A model generated the notes under the pieces. The model did no database searches and had not been told where the DNA came from. It was given only the letters and a program-made list of their open reading frames with translations. Shown here in pieces: positions 34,210-43,032 of a DNA stretch of 64,000 nucleotides. Positions within the stretch are counted from its first letter, which is position 1. Each line of letters starts with the position of its first letter. Source of the DNA: Bacilli bacterium (GTDB lineage Bacteria; Bacillota_I; Bacilli_A; RF39; UBA660); contig JAFUTO010000012.1 in NCBI GenBank assembly GCA_017484205.1, positions 1-64,000 of the forward strand, in the 5' to 3' direction. The translations under genes were made by a program, and so were the position numbers.

Positions 34210-35064
34210 ATGAATACTTTATTAATAGTTAATTATAATGACTATGATTCTACTTCAAAATTAATAGATAATGTTAAAGATTATAAAATATTAGATCTAG
34301 TATTAGTGGTTGACAATAAATCAACTGATGGATCATATAAAAGATTAAAAGCTTTTGAAAATAAAAAAATTAAGGTTATTGAAACAGAATCTAATAAAGG
34401 ATATGGTTATGCGATTAATTATGGTGCTAAATATGTTATAGATAATTATAAGGATTCTAATTTAATAGTTAGTAATGCAGATATTATCATCAAGGATGAA
34501 ACTGATCTAAAACTATTAATAAGTGATTTAGATAAATATGATGTAGTCGCACCTACTATAAATACTAATGGTGATATAAGTAGGGGATGGATGTTACCTA
34601 GTCCTATGTTAGATATAGGATTAAATTTAGTTTATTTTCATAAATTACTAGAAAAGAAATATATGTATTATAAAGATACACATTATAAAGGTGATATAAC
34701 AAGAGTAGATGTTGTATCTGGATGTTTCTTTTTGATTAAGACAAGTACATTAGAAAGTATTGACTATTTTGATGAAAATATATTCTTATATTATGAAGAA
34801 AATATATTGAGTAGTAAACTAAATAAAAAAAATATTGTTATAGATAATAGAGTAGAAATTATACATAATCATTCAGTTACTATTGATAAAAATATCAAAA
34901 AGATAAATAAATATAAGGAACTTAAGAAAAGTCAAAGATATTTTGAAAAATACTATAATAATGCCAATATATTTGAATTAATTTTACTATTTTTAACAAA
35001 TAAAATTAGTTTAATAATATACTATATAGGATATTTTATAAAAGATTTGTTTGGAAAACATTGA
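34210..35064 (+). CDS. Family 2 glycosyltransferase (rhamnosyltransferase-like)
   Basis: The 284-residue GT-A enzyme starts TLLIVNYNDYDSTSKLI, has VVDNKSTDGS (about 35), SNADIIIKDE (the DxD-like metal site is Asn-Ala-Asp, about 97) and VSGCFFLIKTSTLESIDYFDE, and ends in a hydrophobic membrane-association helix. Such enzymes build wall or capsule glycans on lipid carriers. The sugar and acceptor cannot be told. Confidence 0.88.
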   Translation: MNTLLIVNYNDYDSTSKLIDNVKDYKILDLVLVVDNKSTDGSYKRLKAFENKKIKVIETESNKGYGYAINYGAKYVIDNYKDSNLIVSNADIIIKDETDLKLLISDLDKYDVVAPTINTNGDISRGWMLPSPMLDIGLNLVYFHKLLEKKYMYYKDTHYKGDITRVDVVSGCFFLIKTSTLESIDYFDENIFLYYEENILSSKLNKKNIVIDNRVEIIHNHSVTIDKNIKKINKYKELKKSQRYFEKYYNNANIFELILLFLTNKISLIIYYIGYFIKDLFGKH

Positions 35065-35186
35065 CTAAAATAATATTTTATGGTAAAATTCTAAATTGTG
35101 TAGAGCCTCACTCTACAACCACACAGAAAAGGTTTTAAAACGTAAGTACCTTAATGGTGAGTCTTAGAAAATAAGGAGGTTAGTTT
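35061..35186 (+). promoter_or_regulatory. Promoter and L21-type ribosomal protein leader
   Basis: TTGACT (35061-35066) and TAAAAT (35084-35089) are 17 bases apart, with TG before the -10 box. The leader has a GTGTAGAG / CTCTACA-type hairpin (35098-35119) and further structure before the AAGGAGG site. Bacillota L21 operons carry an autoregulatory leader here. Assignment to that family is from position and the AGAGCCT hairpin, not from a model search. Confidence 0.6.
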
Positions 35187-35486
35187 ATGAAAGCAATTAT
35201 TGAAACTGGTGGAAAACAATACTACGTTGAAGAAGGTAAAGTTATCTATGTTGAAAAAATAGATGCTGAAGAAGGTAGTACTATTACACTTCCACATGTA
35301 TTAATGGCAAATGGTATATCTGGAAGACCATATTTAAATAATGTTAAAGTTTCAGCTAAAGTTTTAAAACAAGGTAAAGCTAAAAAAATTAAAGTATTTA
35401 AATATGTTCAAAAAAATAATTACCATAAGACACAAGGTCATCGTCAACCATATACAAAATTAGAAATTACTAAGATTGAAGCTTAA
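35187..35486 (+). CDS. rplU: 50S ribosomal protein L21 (bL21)
   Basis: The 99-residue product starts [18 protein letters not shown] and has the C-terminal basic motif [20 protein letters not shown]21 binds 23S rRNA together with L20. It is the first gene of the conserved rplU-prp-rpmA operon. The stop overlaps the next start (TAATG). Confidence 0.97.
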   Translation: MKAIIETGGKQYYVEEGKVIYVEKIDAEEGSTITLPHVLMANGISGRPYLNNVKVSAKVLKQGKAKKIKVFKYVQKNNYHKTQGHRQPYTKLEITKIEA

Positions 35487-35773
35487 TGATTAAGATAAGT
35501 ATTAAAGACGATGAGATTATCATAAAAGGTCATGCTAATTTTGATGATTATGGTAAAGATATAGTATGTGCCAGTGTATCAAGTATAGCTATAACTACAA
35601 TAAATGCTATAGTGGAATTTGATAATACTAGTATTGAAGTAGAAAATGATTCAGGATATCTTAAAATAGATATTCTAAAACATAGTAAAGAAATAGATAT
35701 ACTTATATCTAATATGATTAAATTGTTTAAAGAATTAGAAAGTAAGTATAAAGAAAATATAAAAATAAACTAA
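35486..35773 (+). CDS. prp: Ribosomal-processing cysteine protease Prp
   Basis: This 95-residue YsxB family protein has the catalytic His in IIKGHANFDDYGKDIVCASVS and Cys in the same block (His about 15, Cys about 28). Prp removes the N-terminal extension of L27. The next gene encodes an L27 with exactly such an extension, ending LNIQLFA. The tight operon position supports the assignment. Confidence 0.93.
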   Translation: MIKISIKDDEIIIKGHANFDDYGKDIVCASVSSIAITTINAIVEFDNTSIEVENDSGYLKIDILKHSKEIDILISNMIKLFKELESKYKENIKIN

Positions 35774-35785
35774 GGAGGTGTATCC

Positions 35786-36073
35786 ATGGGAAGAATGGAG
35801 TTAAATATACAATTATTTGCTCATAAAAAGGGACAAGGTTCAACTAAGAATGGTAGAGATTCTATATCTAAAAGATTAGGAGCTAAAGCAGCAGATGGTG
35901 AATTTGTTACAGGTGGATCTATCATTTATAGACAAAGAGGAACTAAAATCTATCCAGGAGTAAATGTTGGAATAGGTAAAGATGATACTATCTATGCTAA
36001 AGTTGATGGCGTAGTTAAATATGAAAGATTAGGAAAAGATAAAAAACAAGCAAGTGTTTATCCTCAAAAATAA
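35786..36073 (+). CDS. rpmA: 50S ribosomal protein L27 (bL27) with cleavable N-terminal extension
   Basis: The 95-residue product has [12 protein letters not shown] ahead of the mature start [14 protein letters not shown]. In Bacillota this extension is cut after the Phe-Ala by Prp, and the site is present here. The mature N-terminus reaches the peptidyl-transferase centre. AAGGAGGTG about 6 bases upstream supports the ATG at 35786. Confidence 0.96.
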   Translation: MGRMELNIQLFAHKKGQGSTKNGRDSISKRLGAKAADGEFVTGGSIIYRQRGTKIYPGVNVGIGKDDTIYAKVDGVVKYERLGKDKKQASVYPQK

Positions 36074-36086
36074 ACACTTTTTCTTG
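36051..36086 (+). terminator. Terminator of the rplU-prp-rpmA operon
   Basis: AAGTGTTTA (36052-36060) pairs with TAAACACTT (36071-36079) followed by T residues. The 5' arm lies in the last rpmA codons. Confidence 0.7.
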
Positions 36087-36103
36087 CTAAAAAAGGTGAT
36101 GTT

Positions 36104-36733
36104 ATGAACTACAATATTACTAAAGATGAATTTGGATATACATATTATGTTGTAAATAATAATATTGTATTTAAAATGTTTATAGGCGCTAATGGTGATT
36201 TGTATTGGACTATAAATGATTTAGATAATATGGAAGATGAATTAGATAAATTATCAATTGAAATCACGAAAGATAATATTGAACTATATAATTTATTTGA
36301 TGAATTATATAATGAAATTGCTAACTGTGAAGTTTTTAAGATAAATGATATTGAAGATGAATTAGAAGATGTTAATACAAATGATTATTATGTAAAAATG
36401 AATAATGACATTAGAAAAAATTCTAGTTATAAAGAATTATATGATGGTGAAAAAATTACTTGGATTAGTGATGATAAGGATAGAGAAAAATATAGTATGA
36501 CTACTATAACTAAGATGAATGATTCTTTCCTTATTGATTTTAAAACAAGAGAACAAGATAATATAGAAGATGGATATATGCCATATTTAAGCACATGTAT
36601 AGCAGTAAGATTTAGAAATAGTGGTAGTTATTATAATCCATTTAATATCATTTTTATGCGTATGTACAATAAATTAAAAGATATTGATTTTGAGAATAAG
36701 ACTGAAAAAGAATATGTACTTATAAAGAAGTAG
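36104..36733 (+). CDS. Unknown acidic protein
   Basis: This 209-residue protein is not recognised. The N-terminal 50 residues form beta strands (YTYYVVNNNIVFKMFIGANGDLYWTI), an acidic helical region follows (about 60-115), and the C-terminal half ends with a cluster of aromatic strands (YMPYLSTCIAVRFRNSG). No signal peptide or span is seen. An AGGTGAT ribosome site and own terminator support it as a real gene. Confidence 0.7.
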   Translation: MNYNITKDEFGYTYYVVNNNIVFKMFIGANGDLYWTINDLDNMEDELDKLSIEITKDNIELYNLFDELYNEIANCEVFKINDIEDELEDVNTNDYYVKMNNDIRKNSSYKELYDGEKITWISDDKDREKYSMTTITKMNDSFLIDFKTREQDNIEDGYMPYLSTCIAVRFRNSGSYYNPFNIIFMRMYNKLKDIDFENKTEKEYVLIKK

Positions 36734-36795
36734 TTCTTTTTTTATTTGATAAAAATAAATAAATATTATATAATATCAACTCAAGAGGGGATTTT

Positions 36796-37620
36796 ATGAG
36801 TAAATTATCTATTCAAAACTTAGGTATGATTATAACTAATAAGTGTAATTTAAATTGTGGTCACTGCCTTAGAGGATGCAAAAATAATAAGGATATGAAA
36901 AGTGAAGTAATAGATGCTACTTTAAAACAAATAGATGGTATAGGTAATTTATCTATTTGTGGTGGAGAGCCTACCATGGCAATAGAAGTAATGGAAGAAA
37001 TATTTAGAAAAGTTGTAGAAAAGAAGATAGTTCTAAATGAAGTTACAACTACCATTAATGGAACTATTTATAGTGAAAAATTTCTAGAATTATTCTATAA
37101 AATTGATGATTATGTTAAATGCTTATATGGTAGTGATAAAAGTTTGACAAATTTTGCTATTTCATATGATAAATATCATATTGAAGAAATGGAGAAGTTA
37201 GGTCTATTAGATAAATATATGGATAATATAAAACTATATAGTGAGTCACCATATTTTGCTGGATTAAGAACAATACCTAAAAGAGGTATACTATTTAAAG
37301 AAGGTAATGCCATTAATTTAGATAAAAATATAACAGAGGAATATAAACCCATCAAGATATATGTAACGTATGCGGGTAAACATCTTAAATTTGATAAAGA
37401 TGGACTATGTAATATAGGACCATTACTTACTATTAACCCCGATGGTATTATTACAGATTGTGATGCATCTATAGAAAATCAAGAGACTATATATAACTAT
37501 GGTAATGTCTTAAATGATTCAATAGAAGAGGTCGCACTTGAAAAAGGTATGATACTAAAACCAAGAAAATGGCTTAGAGTCTCTGATAGAGAGATGAAAA
37601 AACATATGAAATGGAGATAA
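36796..37620 (+). CDS. Radical SAM protein
   Basis: The 274-residue protein has the cluster motif Cys-x3-Cys-x2-Cys in TNKCNLNCGHCLRGC (Cys about 18, 22, 25), then SICGGEPTMA (the GGEP SAM-binding motif) and an extended barrel. Near the C-terminus GLCNIGPLLTINPDGIITDCD provides extra Cys residues, but a full SPASM domain is not clear. Substrate unknown. No precursor peptide was found beside it. Confidence 0.88.
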   Translation: MSKLSIQNLGMIITNKCNLNCGHCLRGCKNNKDMKSEVIDATLKQIDGIGNLSICGGEPTMAIEVMEEIFRKVVEKKIVLNEVTTTINGTIYSEKFLELFYKIDDYVKCLYGSDKSLTNFAISYDKYHIEEMEKLGLLDKYMDNIKLYSESPYFAGLRTIPKRGILFKEGNAINLDKNITEEYKPIKIYVTYAGKHLKFDKDGLCNIGPLLTINPDGIITDCDASIENQETIYNYGNVLNDSIEEVALEKGMILKPRKWLRVSDREMKKHMKWR

Positions 37621-37643
37621 AAAGAATGAAATATTCTTTTTTT
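37620..37643 (+). terminator. Terminator after radical SAM gene
   Basis: AAAGAAT pairs with ATTCTTT and runs into T residues. Confidence 0.6.
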
Positions 37644-37654
37644 GATGTGTATTT

Positions 37655-37683
37655 TTGACAAAAACTTTTTGATGTGATAATAT
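37655..37683 (+). promoter_or_regulatory. Promoter of the NrtR-like gene, flanked by a direct repeat
   Basis: TTGACA (37655-37660) and TAATAT (37678-37683) are 17 bases apart. TTTTTGATGTG occurs at 37639-37649 and 37666-37676, on both sides of the -35 box. This could be an operator for the regulator it precedes. Confidence 0.45.
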
Positions 37684-37710
37684 GGTAATGCACGCATAAA
37701 GGAGGATATT

Positions 37711-38376
37711 ATGGCAAAGAGTGATTTTAACACTAATGTTGAAAGTTTAATATCTATATTTACAGTGGAAGAAGATAAGTTAAAAATATTGTTAATGAGA
37801 AAGAATACTGAACCATATAAAGGTTATTGGATATTGCCTGGTTCATTAGTTAAAAATGATGAGACAATAGAAGATAATATAACTAATACAATATATGACA
37901 AATTAGGGTTAGTAAGTTTATATCTTGAACAAAGTCATACCTATAGTAGTCTAGATCGTAATCCAGATGATAGGGTAATAGCTGTTAATTATATAGGTTT
38001 AGTAGATTCAGTTACATTACTTTTAAAAAGAGAAGAAAGAGAAGATATAGAAACTGGATGGTTTAATATAAATGATTTACCTAAATTGGGATATGATCAT
38101 GCCAATATAATAGAAAAAACATTAACAATTTTAGGGAAAAAATTAAATAGTGTATATTATATAAGAAATTTATTTCCAGCAGATTTTACATTGCCTGAGT
38201 TAGAAAGAGTATTAACTAGTTTGCTAGATAGAAATGTAGATAGACGTAATTTTAGAAAGCGTTTAATTAAACTAAATATAATAGAGGAGACTGGTGAAAA
38301 AACTGAGGGGAATAATGGTAGACCAGCTAAATTATATAGGTTTAAAGATGATGTTAAAGATGTACCTATTTTTTAA
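37711..38376 (+). CDS. NrtR-like transcriptional regulator (Nudix domain plus winged helix)
   Basis: The 221-residue protein has a Nudix-fold N-terminal domain (about 1-150) with YWILPGSLVKNDETIEDN. The catalytic REUXEE part reads TIYDKLG, so hydrolase activity is probably lost. The C-terminal winged helix has FPADFTLPELERVLTSLLDRNVDRRNFRKRLIKL, the NrtR signature. NrtR proteins sense ADP-ribose or related sugars and repress NAD or sugar genes. The target is unknown. The promoter is bracketed by a direct repeat. Confidence 0.87.
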   Translation: MAKSDFNTNVESLISIFTVEEDKLKILLMRKNTEPYKGYWILPGSLVKNDETIEDNITNTIYDKLGLVSLYLEQSHTYSSLDRNPDDRVIAVNYIGLVDSVTLLLKREEREDIETGWFNINDLPKLGYDHANIIEKTLTILGKKLNSVYYIRNLFPADFTLPELERVLTSLLDRNVDRRNFRKRLIKLNIIEETGEKTEGNNGRPAKLYRFKDDVKDVPIF

Positions 38377-38410
38377 AAATGTAAAATAAAAAAGTTTTAA
38401 TATAAAAGTA

Positions 38411-38529
38411 TTGACATATATTTATATGGGTGCTAAAATATATTCGTGTTAATTAAAGGTTTACATTTGTAAATCTTTATTAAAGACCAGGTTTGAAACA
38501 CCTGGGTATGTGTAGAGAAGGAGGGTAAT
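38411..38529 (+). promoter_or_regulatory. Promoter and structured leader of the str operon
   Basis: TTGACA (38411-38416) and TAAAAT (38434-38439) are 17 bases apart, with TG before the -10 box. The leader has two hairpins, GGTTTAC / GTAAATC and CCAGG (38487-38491) / CCTGG (38501-38505). GGAGGG follows. A regulatory role of the hairpins is possible but not established. Confidence 0.65.
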
Positions 38530-38949
38530 ATGCCTACTATAAATCAACTTGTTAGAAAGAATAGAACTGATAAGGTTAGAAAAAGTAAAGCACCAGTACT
38601 AGGTATTGGATACAATAGTAAGGATAAGAAGAGAACTAAATTAAATTCTCCTCAAAAACGTGGTGTTTGTACAAGAGTTGGAACTATGGCTCCAAAGAAA
38701 CCGAACTCAGCTTTAAGAAAGTATGCTCGTGTTAGATTAAGTAATGGTATGGAAGTAACTTGTTATATTCCAGGCGAAGGACATAATCTACAAGAACATA
38801 GCGTTGTTTTAGTAAGAGGTGGACGTGTTCCAGATCTAATCGGTGTTCGTTATCACGTTATTCGTGGTACTATGGATACTGCAGGAGTTGAAGCAAGACG
38901 TCAAGGTCGTTCTAAATACGGCGCTAAAAAACCAAAAGATAATAAATAA
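38530..38949 (+). CDS. rpsL: 30S ribosomal protein S12 (uS12) with an altered streptomycin-site loop
   Basis: The 139-residue product starts [12 protein letters not shown] and has the decoding-centre loop [17 protein letters not shown] and the C-terminal SKYGAKKPK. The second functional loop, normally GGRVKDLPGVRYH, reads [13 protein letters not shown] here. The Lys equivalent to E. coli Lys88 is Pro, and the Pro of that loop is Ile. The Asp that RimO modifies is kept. Changes at these two positions alter streptomycin response in E. coli. First gene of rpsL-rpsG-fusA-tuf. Confidence 0.96.
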   Translation: MPTINQLVRKNRTDKVRKSKAPVLGIGYNSKDKKRTKLNSPQKRGVCTRVGTMAPKKPNSALRKYARVRLSNGMEVTCYIPGEGHNLQEHSVVLVRGGRVPDLIGVRYHVIRGTMDTAGVEARRQGRSKYGAKKPKDNK

Positions 38950-38966
38950 TTGAAAGGAGTATTATA

Positions 38967-39434
38967 ATGCGTAAAAGACAAGCAACTAAAAGAGATGTAT
39001 TAATGGATCCTATTTATAAATCAAAATTAGTTACAAAGTTAATTAATAACATGATGATAGATGGTAAAAAAGGTACAGCTCAAAAGATTTTCTATTCTGC
39101 TATGGATATAGTTAAAGAAAGAACTGGAAAAGATCCGTTAGAAGTATTAGAAAGTGCTATGGAAAATATTAAACCAGCATTAGAAGTTAAGTCTAGACGT
39201 GTAGGTGGAGCTAACTATCAAGTTCCAGTTGAAGTTAAACCTGAACGTGCTCAAGCACTAGCTTTACGTTGGTTAATTAATTATGCTCGTTTAAGAGGAG
39301 GTCATTCAATGGCTGAAAACTTAGCGAACGAAATTATTGATGCATCTGAAGGTAATGGCGCATCAGTTAAAAAACGCGATGATATGCATCGTATGGCAGA
39401 AGCAAATAAAGCATTTGCTCATTATAGATGGTAA
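38967..39434 (+). CDS. rpsG: 30S ribosomal protein S7 (uS7)
   Basis: The 155-residue product starts [17 protein letters not shown] and shows [39 protein letters not shown] and the C-terminal [13 protein letters not shown]7 nucleates the 30S head. Usual length and operon position, with AAAGGAG upstream. Confidence 0.97.
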   Translation: MRKRQATKRDVLMDPIYKSKLVTKLINNMMIDGKKGTAQKIFYSAMDIVKERTGKDPLEVLESAMENIKPALEVKSRRVGGANYQVPVEVKPERAQALALRWLINYARLRGGHSMAENLANEIIDASEGNGASVKKRDDMHRMAEANKAFAHYRW

Positions 39435-39446
39435 GAGAGGGTAATT

Positions 39447-41522
39447 ATGGCACGTGAATATGATTTAAAAGATTATCGTAATATAGGAATCATGGCTCAT
39501 ATAGATGCTGGTAAAACAACATTTACTGAAAGAGTTTTATTCCATACTAAAAAAATCCATAAAATAGGTGAAACACATGATGGTGCTTCACAAATGGACT
39601 GGATGGAACAAGAACAAGAACGTGGTATTACAATTACTTCAGCTGCAACAACAGCATTCTGGAAGAAACATAGATTAAACATCATTGATACTCCAGGTCA
39701 CGTAGACTTTACAGTAGAAGTTTCTCGTTCACTTCGTGTATTAGATGGTGCAATCGCACTTCTAGATGCTCAAGCTGGTGTTGAACCACAAACTGAAACA
39801 GTTTGGAGACAAGCTAATGAGTTTAAAGTTCCAAGAATGATTTTCTGTAATAAAATGGATAAAATGGGTGCATCATTTGAATATAGTTTATCTACTATTG
39901 ATTCAAGATTTGGTGTAAATGCTAAACCTATTGAATGGCCAATCGGTGCAGAAGACGGGTTTAGAGGTGTAATCGATTTAGTAACTATGAAAGCTTACGA
40001 ATTCGATGGAAAACCTGAAGAAGATTATAAAGAAATTGAAATCCCTGCTGAACTTAAAAGTATAGCAGAAGAAAAAAGAATGGATTTAATTGAAACAGTT
40101 GTTGAATTTGATGATGATATAATGGCTAAATACCTAGAAGGTACTGAACCAACTGTAGAAGAAATTAAAGCATGTATTAGAAAAGGTACACTTGCTGTTG
40201 AATTCTTCCCAGTATTATGTGGTACTGCTTTAGGTAATATGGGTGTTAAATTAGCACTTGATGCTGTTGTTGATTACATGCCATCACCTGTTGATATTGA
40301 AGCTGTTAAGGGAACTGATTTAGATGGAAATGAAATTGAAAGACATCCATCTGATAGTGAACCATTTGCGGCATTAGCGTTTAAAGTTATGACAGATCCA
40401 TTCGTTGGTAAATTAACTTTCTTCCGTGTATATTCTGGTAAATTAGAAAGTGGTTCATATGTATTAAATTCATCTAAAGATTCTAAAGAAAGAATTGGTA
40501 GAATTTTACAAATGCACGCTAATAACAGAACTGAAATTACTGAAGTATATGCAGGAGATATAGCAGCAGCAGTTGGACTTAAAAATACTACTACAGGAAA
40601 TACTTTATGTGATGAAAAGAAACCATGTATTCTTGAATCTATGGAATTTCCTGAACCAGTTATTGAGTTAGCTGTTGAACCTAAATCAAAAGGTGACCAA
40701 GATAAGATGGCTTTAGCTTTACAAAAGTTAGCTGAAGAAGATCCAACTTTCAGAGCTAAAACTGATCCTGAAACAGGTCAAACTATCATTGCTGGTATGG
40801 GTGAGTTACACTTAGATATCATTGTTGATAGAATGAAAAGAGAATTTAATGTTGAAGCAAATATTGGTGCTCCACAAGTTAGTTATCGTGAAACAATTAC
40901 TCAAGCTGGTGATTGTGAAGGTAAATATATTAAACAATCAGGTGGACGTGGACAATATGGTCACGTATGGATTAACTTTGAACCAAACCCTGGTAAAGGA
41001 TATGAATTCGTTGATGCTGTTGTTGGTGGTGTAGTTCCAAGAGAATATATCCCAGTTACAGATAAAGGATTACAAGATGCTTTAAAAACAGGTATTTTAG
41101 CTGGATATCCAATGGTTGATATTAAGGCTACATTACATGATGGTTCTTACCATGAAGTAGATTCTTCAGAAATGGCTTATAAGGTTGCTGCTTCATTAGC
41201 ACTTAAAGAAGCTAAGAATAAATGTAAACCAGTTATCTTAGAACCAATTATGAAAGTTGAAGTAGTTGTTCCAGATGAATATCTAGGACCAGTTATGGGA
41301 GATGTAACATCTAGACGTGGTAGACCATTAGGTCAAGAATCTAGAAATAACGCTATCAAAATCGATGCAATGGTTCCATTAGCAGAGATGTTTGGATATG
41401 CAACTTCATTAAGAAGTAATACACAAGGTAGAGGAAACTTCACTATGACATTTGATCATTATGAAGAAGTTCCAAGAAATATCCAAGAGGATATTATCAA
41501 AAAAAATGGTGGAAATAACTAA
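39447..41522 (+). CDS. fusA: Elongation factor G
   Basis: The 691-residue translocase GTPase has G1 AHIDAGKTT (about 17), the switch region [12 protein letters not shown]3 DTPGHVDF (about 81), G4 NKMDKMG, and the domain IV loop [12 protein letters not shown]. It drives tRNA-mRNA translocation. Codon use is less extreme than its neighbours, with more CGT and GTT/GCT codons, as expected for a highly expressed gene. Confidence 0.98.
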   Translation: MAREYDLKDYRNIGIMAHIDAGKTTFTERVLFHTKKIHKIGETHDGASQMDWMEQEQERGITITSAATTAFWKKHRLNIIDTPGHVDFTVEVSRSLRVLDGAIALLDAQAGVEPQTETVWRQANEFKVPRMIFCNKMDKMGASFEYSLSTIDSRFGVNAKPIEWPIGAEDGFRGVIDLVTMKAYEFDGKPEEDYKEIEIPAELKSIAEEKRMDLIETVVEFDDDIMAKYLEGTEPTVEEIKACIRKGTLAVEFFPVLCGTALGNMGVKLALDAVVDYMPSPVDIEAVKGTDLDGNEIERHPSDSEPFAALAFKVMTDPFVGKLTFFRVYSGKLESGSYVLNSSKDSKERIGRILQMHANNRTEITEVYAGDIAAAVGLKNTTTGNTLCDEKKPCILESMEFPEPVIELAVEPKSKGDQDKMALALQKLAEEDPTFRAKTDPETGQTIIAGMGELHLDIIVDRMKREFNVEANIGAPQVSYRETITQAGDCEGKYIKQSGGRGQYGHVWINFEPNPGKGYEFVDAVVGGVVPREYIPVTDKGLQDALKTGILAGYPMVDIKATLHDGSYHEVDSSEMAYKVAASLALKEAKNKCKPVILEPIMKVEVVVPDEYLGPVMGDVTSRRGRPLGQESRNNAIKIDAMVPLAEMFGYATSLRSNTQGRGNFTMTFDHYEEVPRNIQEDIIKKNGGNN

Positions 41523-41587
41523 AACCACTTGAAAAAAAATTAAATATGCTATAAAATTAAATATGTATATATAAGGAGGAAAAAATT

Positions 41588-42766
41588 ATGGCAAAATATG
41601 ATCGTTCAAAACCACATGTTAATATTGGTACAATTGGACACGTAGATCATGGTAAAACAACTTTAACAGCTGCTATTACTAATGTTCTACACAAGAAAGG
41701 ACTTTCTGAATTTGTAGATTATGCAAATATCGATAAAGCTCCAGAAGAAAGACAACGTGGTATTACTATTAATACTGCACACGTTGAATATGAAACTGAT
41801 AAGAGACACTATGCTCACGTAGACTGCCCAGGACATGCTGATTACGTTAAAAACATGATCACTGGTGCTGCTCAAATGGATGGTGGTATCTTAGTTATCG
41901 CAGCTACTGATGGACCTATGGCTCAAACAAGAGAACACATCTTACTTGCTAGACAAGTTGGTGTACCTCGTTTAGTTGTATTCATGAATAAATGCGATAT
42001 GGTTGATGACCCTGAATTATTAGACTTAGTAGAAGTTGAAATCAGAGAATTATTAAATGAATATGAATTTGATGGAGATAATACTCCAATCATAAGAGGT
42101 TCTGCACTTAAAGCATTAGAAGGTGATGCTAAGTACGAAGAAGCTATTATGGAATTAATGGATGCAGTAGATACATGGATTGAAACTCCAGCTCGTGATA
42201 CTGATAAACCTTTCTTAATGCCTATCGAAGATGTATTCACAATCACTGGTCGTGGTACAGTTGTTACTGGTAGAGTTGAAAGAGGTACATTAAAACTTAA
42301 TGACGAAGTTGAAATCGTTGGTATTAACCCAACTAAGAAGAGTGTTGTTACAGGAATTGAAATGTTCCATAAACAATTAGATGACGCTCAAGCTGGTGAT
42401 AACGCTGGTATCTTATTACGTGGTATTACTCGTGATGAAGTTGAACGTGGTCAAGTATTAGCTAAACCTGGAACAGTTACTCCACACACTAAATTCAAAG
42501 CTCAAGTTTATGTATTAAGCAAAGAAGAAGGTGGAAGACATACTCCATTCTTCAGCAACTATCGTCCACAATTCTATTTCAGAACTACAGACGTAACTGG
42601 TGTAATCGAGTTACCTGCAGGTGTTGAAATGGTAATGCCTGGTGATAATGTTGAAATGACAGTTGAATTAATAGCTCCAATCGCTATTGAAAATGGTACT
42701 AAGTTCTCTATCCGTGAAGGTGGTAGAACAGTTGGTGCTGGTAACGTTTCAGAAATCATTAAGTAA
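41588..42766 (+). CDS. tuf: Elongation factor Tu
   Basis: The 392-residue product starts [29 protein letters not shown], with G2 [13 protein letters not shown]3 [13 protein letters not shown]4 NKCDMVDD and C-terminal [13 protein letters not shown]. It delivers aminoacyl-tRNA to the ribosome. AAGGAGG is upstream in a 65-base gap after fusA that could hold an extra promoter. A strong terminator follows. Confidence 0.98.
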   Translation: MAKYDRSKPHVNIGTIGHVDHGKTTLTAAITNVLHKKGLSEFVDYANIDKAPEERQRGITINTAHVEYETDKRHYAHVDCPGHADYVKNMITGAAQMDGGILVIAATDGPMAQTREHILLARQVGVPRLVVFMNKCDMVDDPELLDLVEVEIRELLNEYEFDGDNTPIIRGSALKALEGDAKYEEAIMELMDAVDTWIETPARDTDKPFLMPIEDVFTITGRGTVVTGRVERGTLKLNDEVEIVGINPTKKSVVTGIEMFHKQLDDAQAGDNAGILLRGITRDEVERGQVLAKPGTVTPHTKFKAQVYVLSKEEGGRHTPFFSNYRPQFYFRTTDVTGVIELPAGVEMVMPGDNVEMTVELIAPIAIENGTKFSIREGGRTVGAGNVSEIIK

Positions 42767-42778
42767 TTTATAATAAAT

Positions 42779-42809
42779 TAAGTAGTTTCAAAAGAAACTA
42801 CTTTTTTTG
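42779..42809 (+). terminator. Terminator of the str operon
   Basis: AGTAGTTTC (42781-42789) pairs with GAAACTACT (42794-42802), followed by seven T residues. Confidence 0.8.
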
Positions 42810-42945
42810 TTGATATATGCAAAAAATGCCGAAAGGAGGGAGTATATGAATGGTATAATAAATGAAGATATAAGTAGTATGATATATAAAGTAAGAGGAA
42901 AACAAGTGATGTTAGACTCAGAAATATCTGCAACCAAATGTCACG

Positions 42946-42967
42946 ACTATCTTTATGACAAGATAGT
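42946..42967 (+). repeat. Stem-loop near the left end of the kilA-N cassette
   Basis: ACTATCTT (42946-42953) pairs perfectly with AAGATAGT (42960-42967) around a six-base loop. Confidence 0.6.
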
Positions 42968-42971
42968 AACG

Positions 42972-43001
42972 CACTACGATATTGGTATACCAATATCAGT
43001 G
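42972..43001 (+). repeat. Palindrome upstream of kilA-N
   Basis: GATATTGGTA (42978-42987) is followed immediately by its reverse complement (42988-42997), a perfect 20-base palindrome. CACT (42972-42975) and AGTG (42998-43001) extend it after a two-base interruption. It lies 36 bases before the kilA-N start, where an operator or end-structure would be expected. Confidence 0.7.
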
Positions 43002-43032
43002 TTTAACAATTTTATAATAGGAGGAAAATAAT

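Larger units (their letters stand above)
42846..43031 (+). pseudogene. ORF6N-domain gene, 5' fragment (interrupted)
   Basis: The start has a strong AAAGGAGGG site. The first 25 or so codons read IINEDISSMIYKVRGKQVMLDSE, the canonical beginning of an ORF6N DNA-binding domain, which would continue DLAxLYxCKNG. Instead the frame runs into unrelated codons (ATKCHDYLYDK...) and stops at 43031. The missing continuation is found 0.9 kb downstream at 43861. The break is at codon 25 or so, next to the left imperfect inverted repeat (42930-42943). Confidence 0.75.

Noticed and set aside
36796-37620. Radical SAM gene as part of a RiPP (modified peptide) system
   Set aside because: No short precursor gene, transporter or peptidase lies beside it; neighbours are an unknown protein and an NrtR-like regulator.
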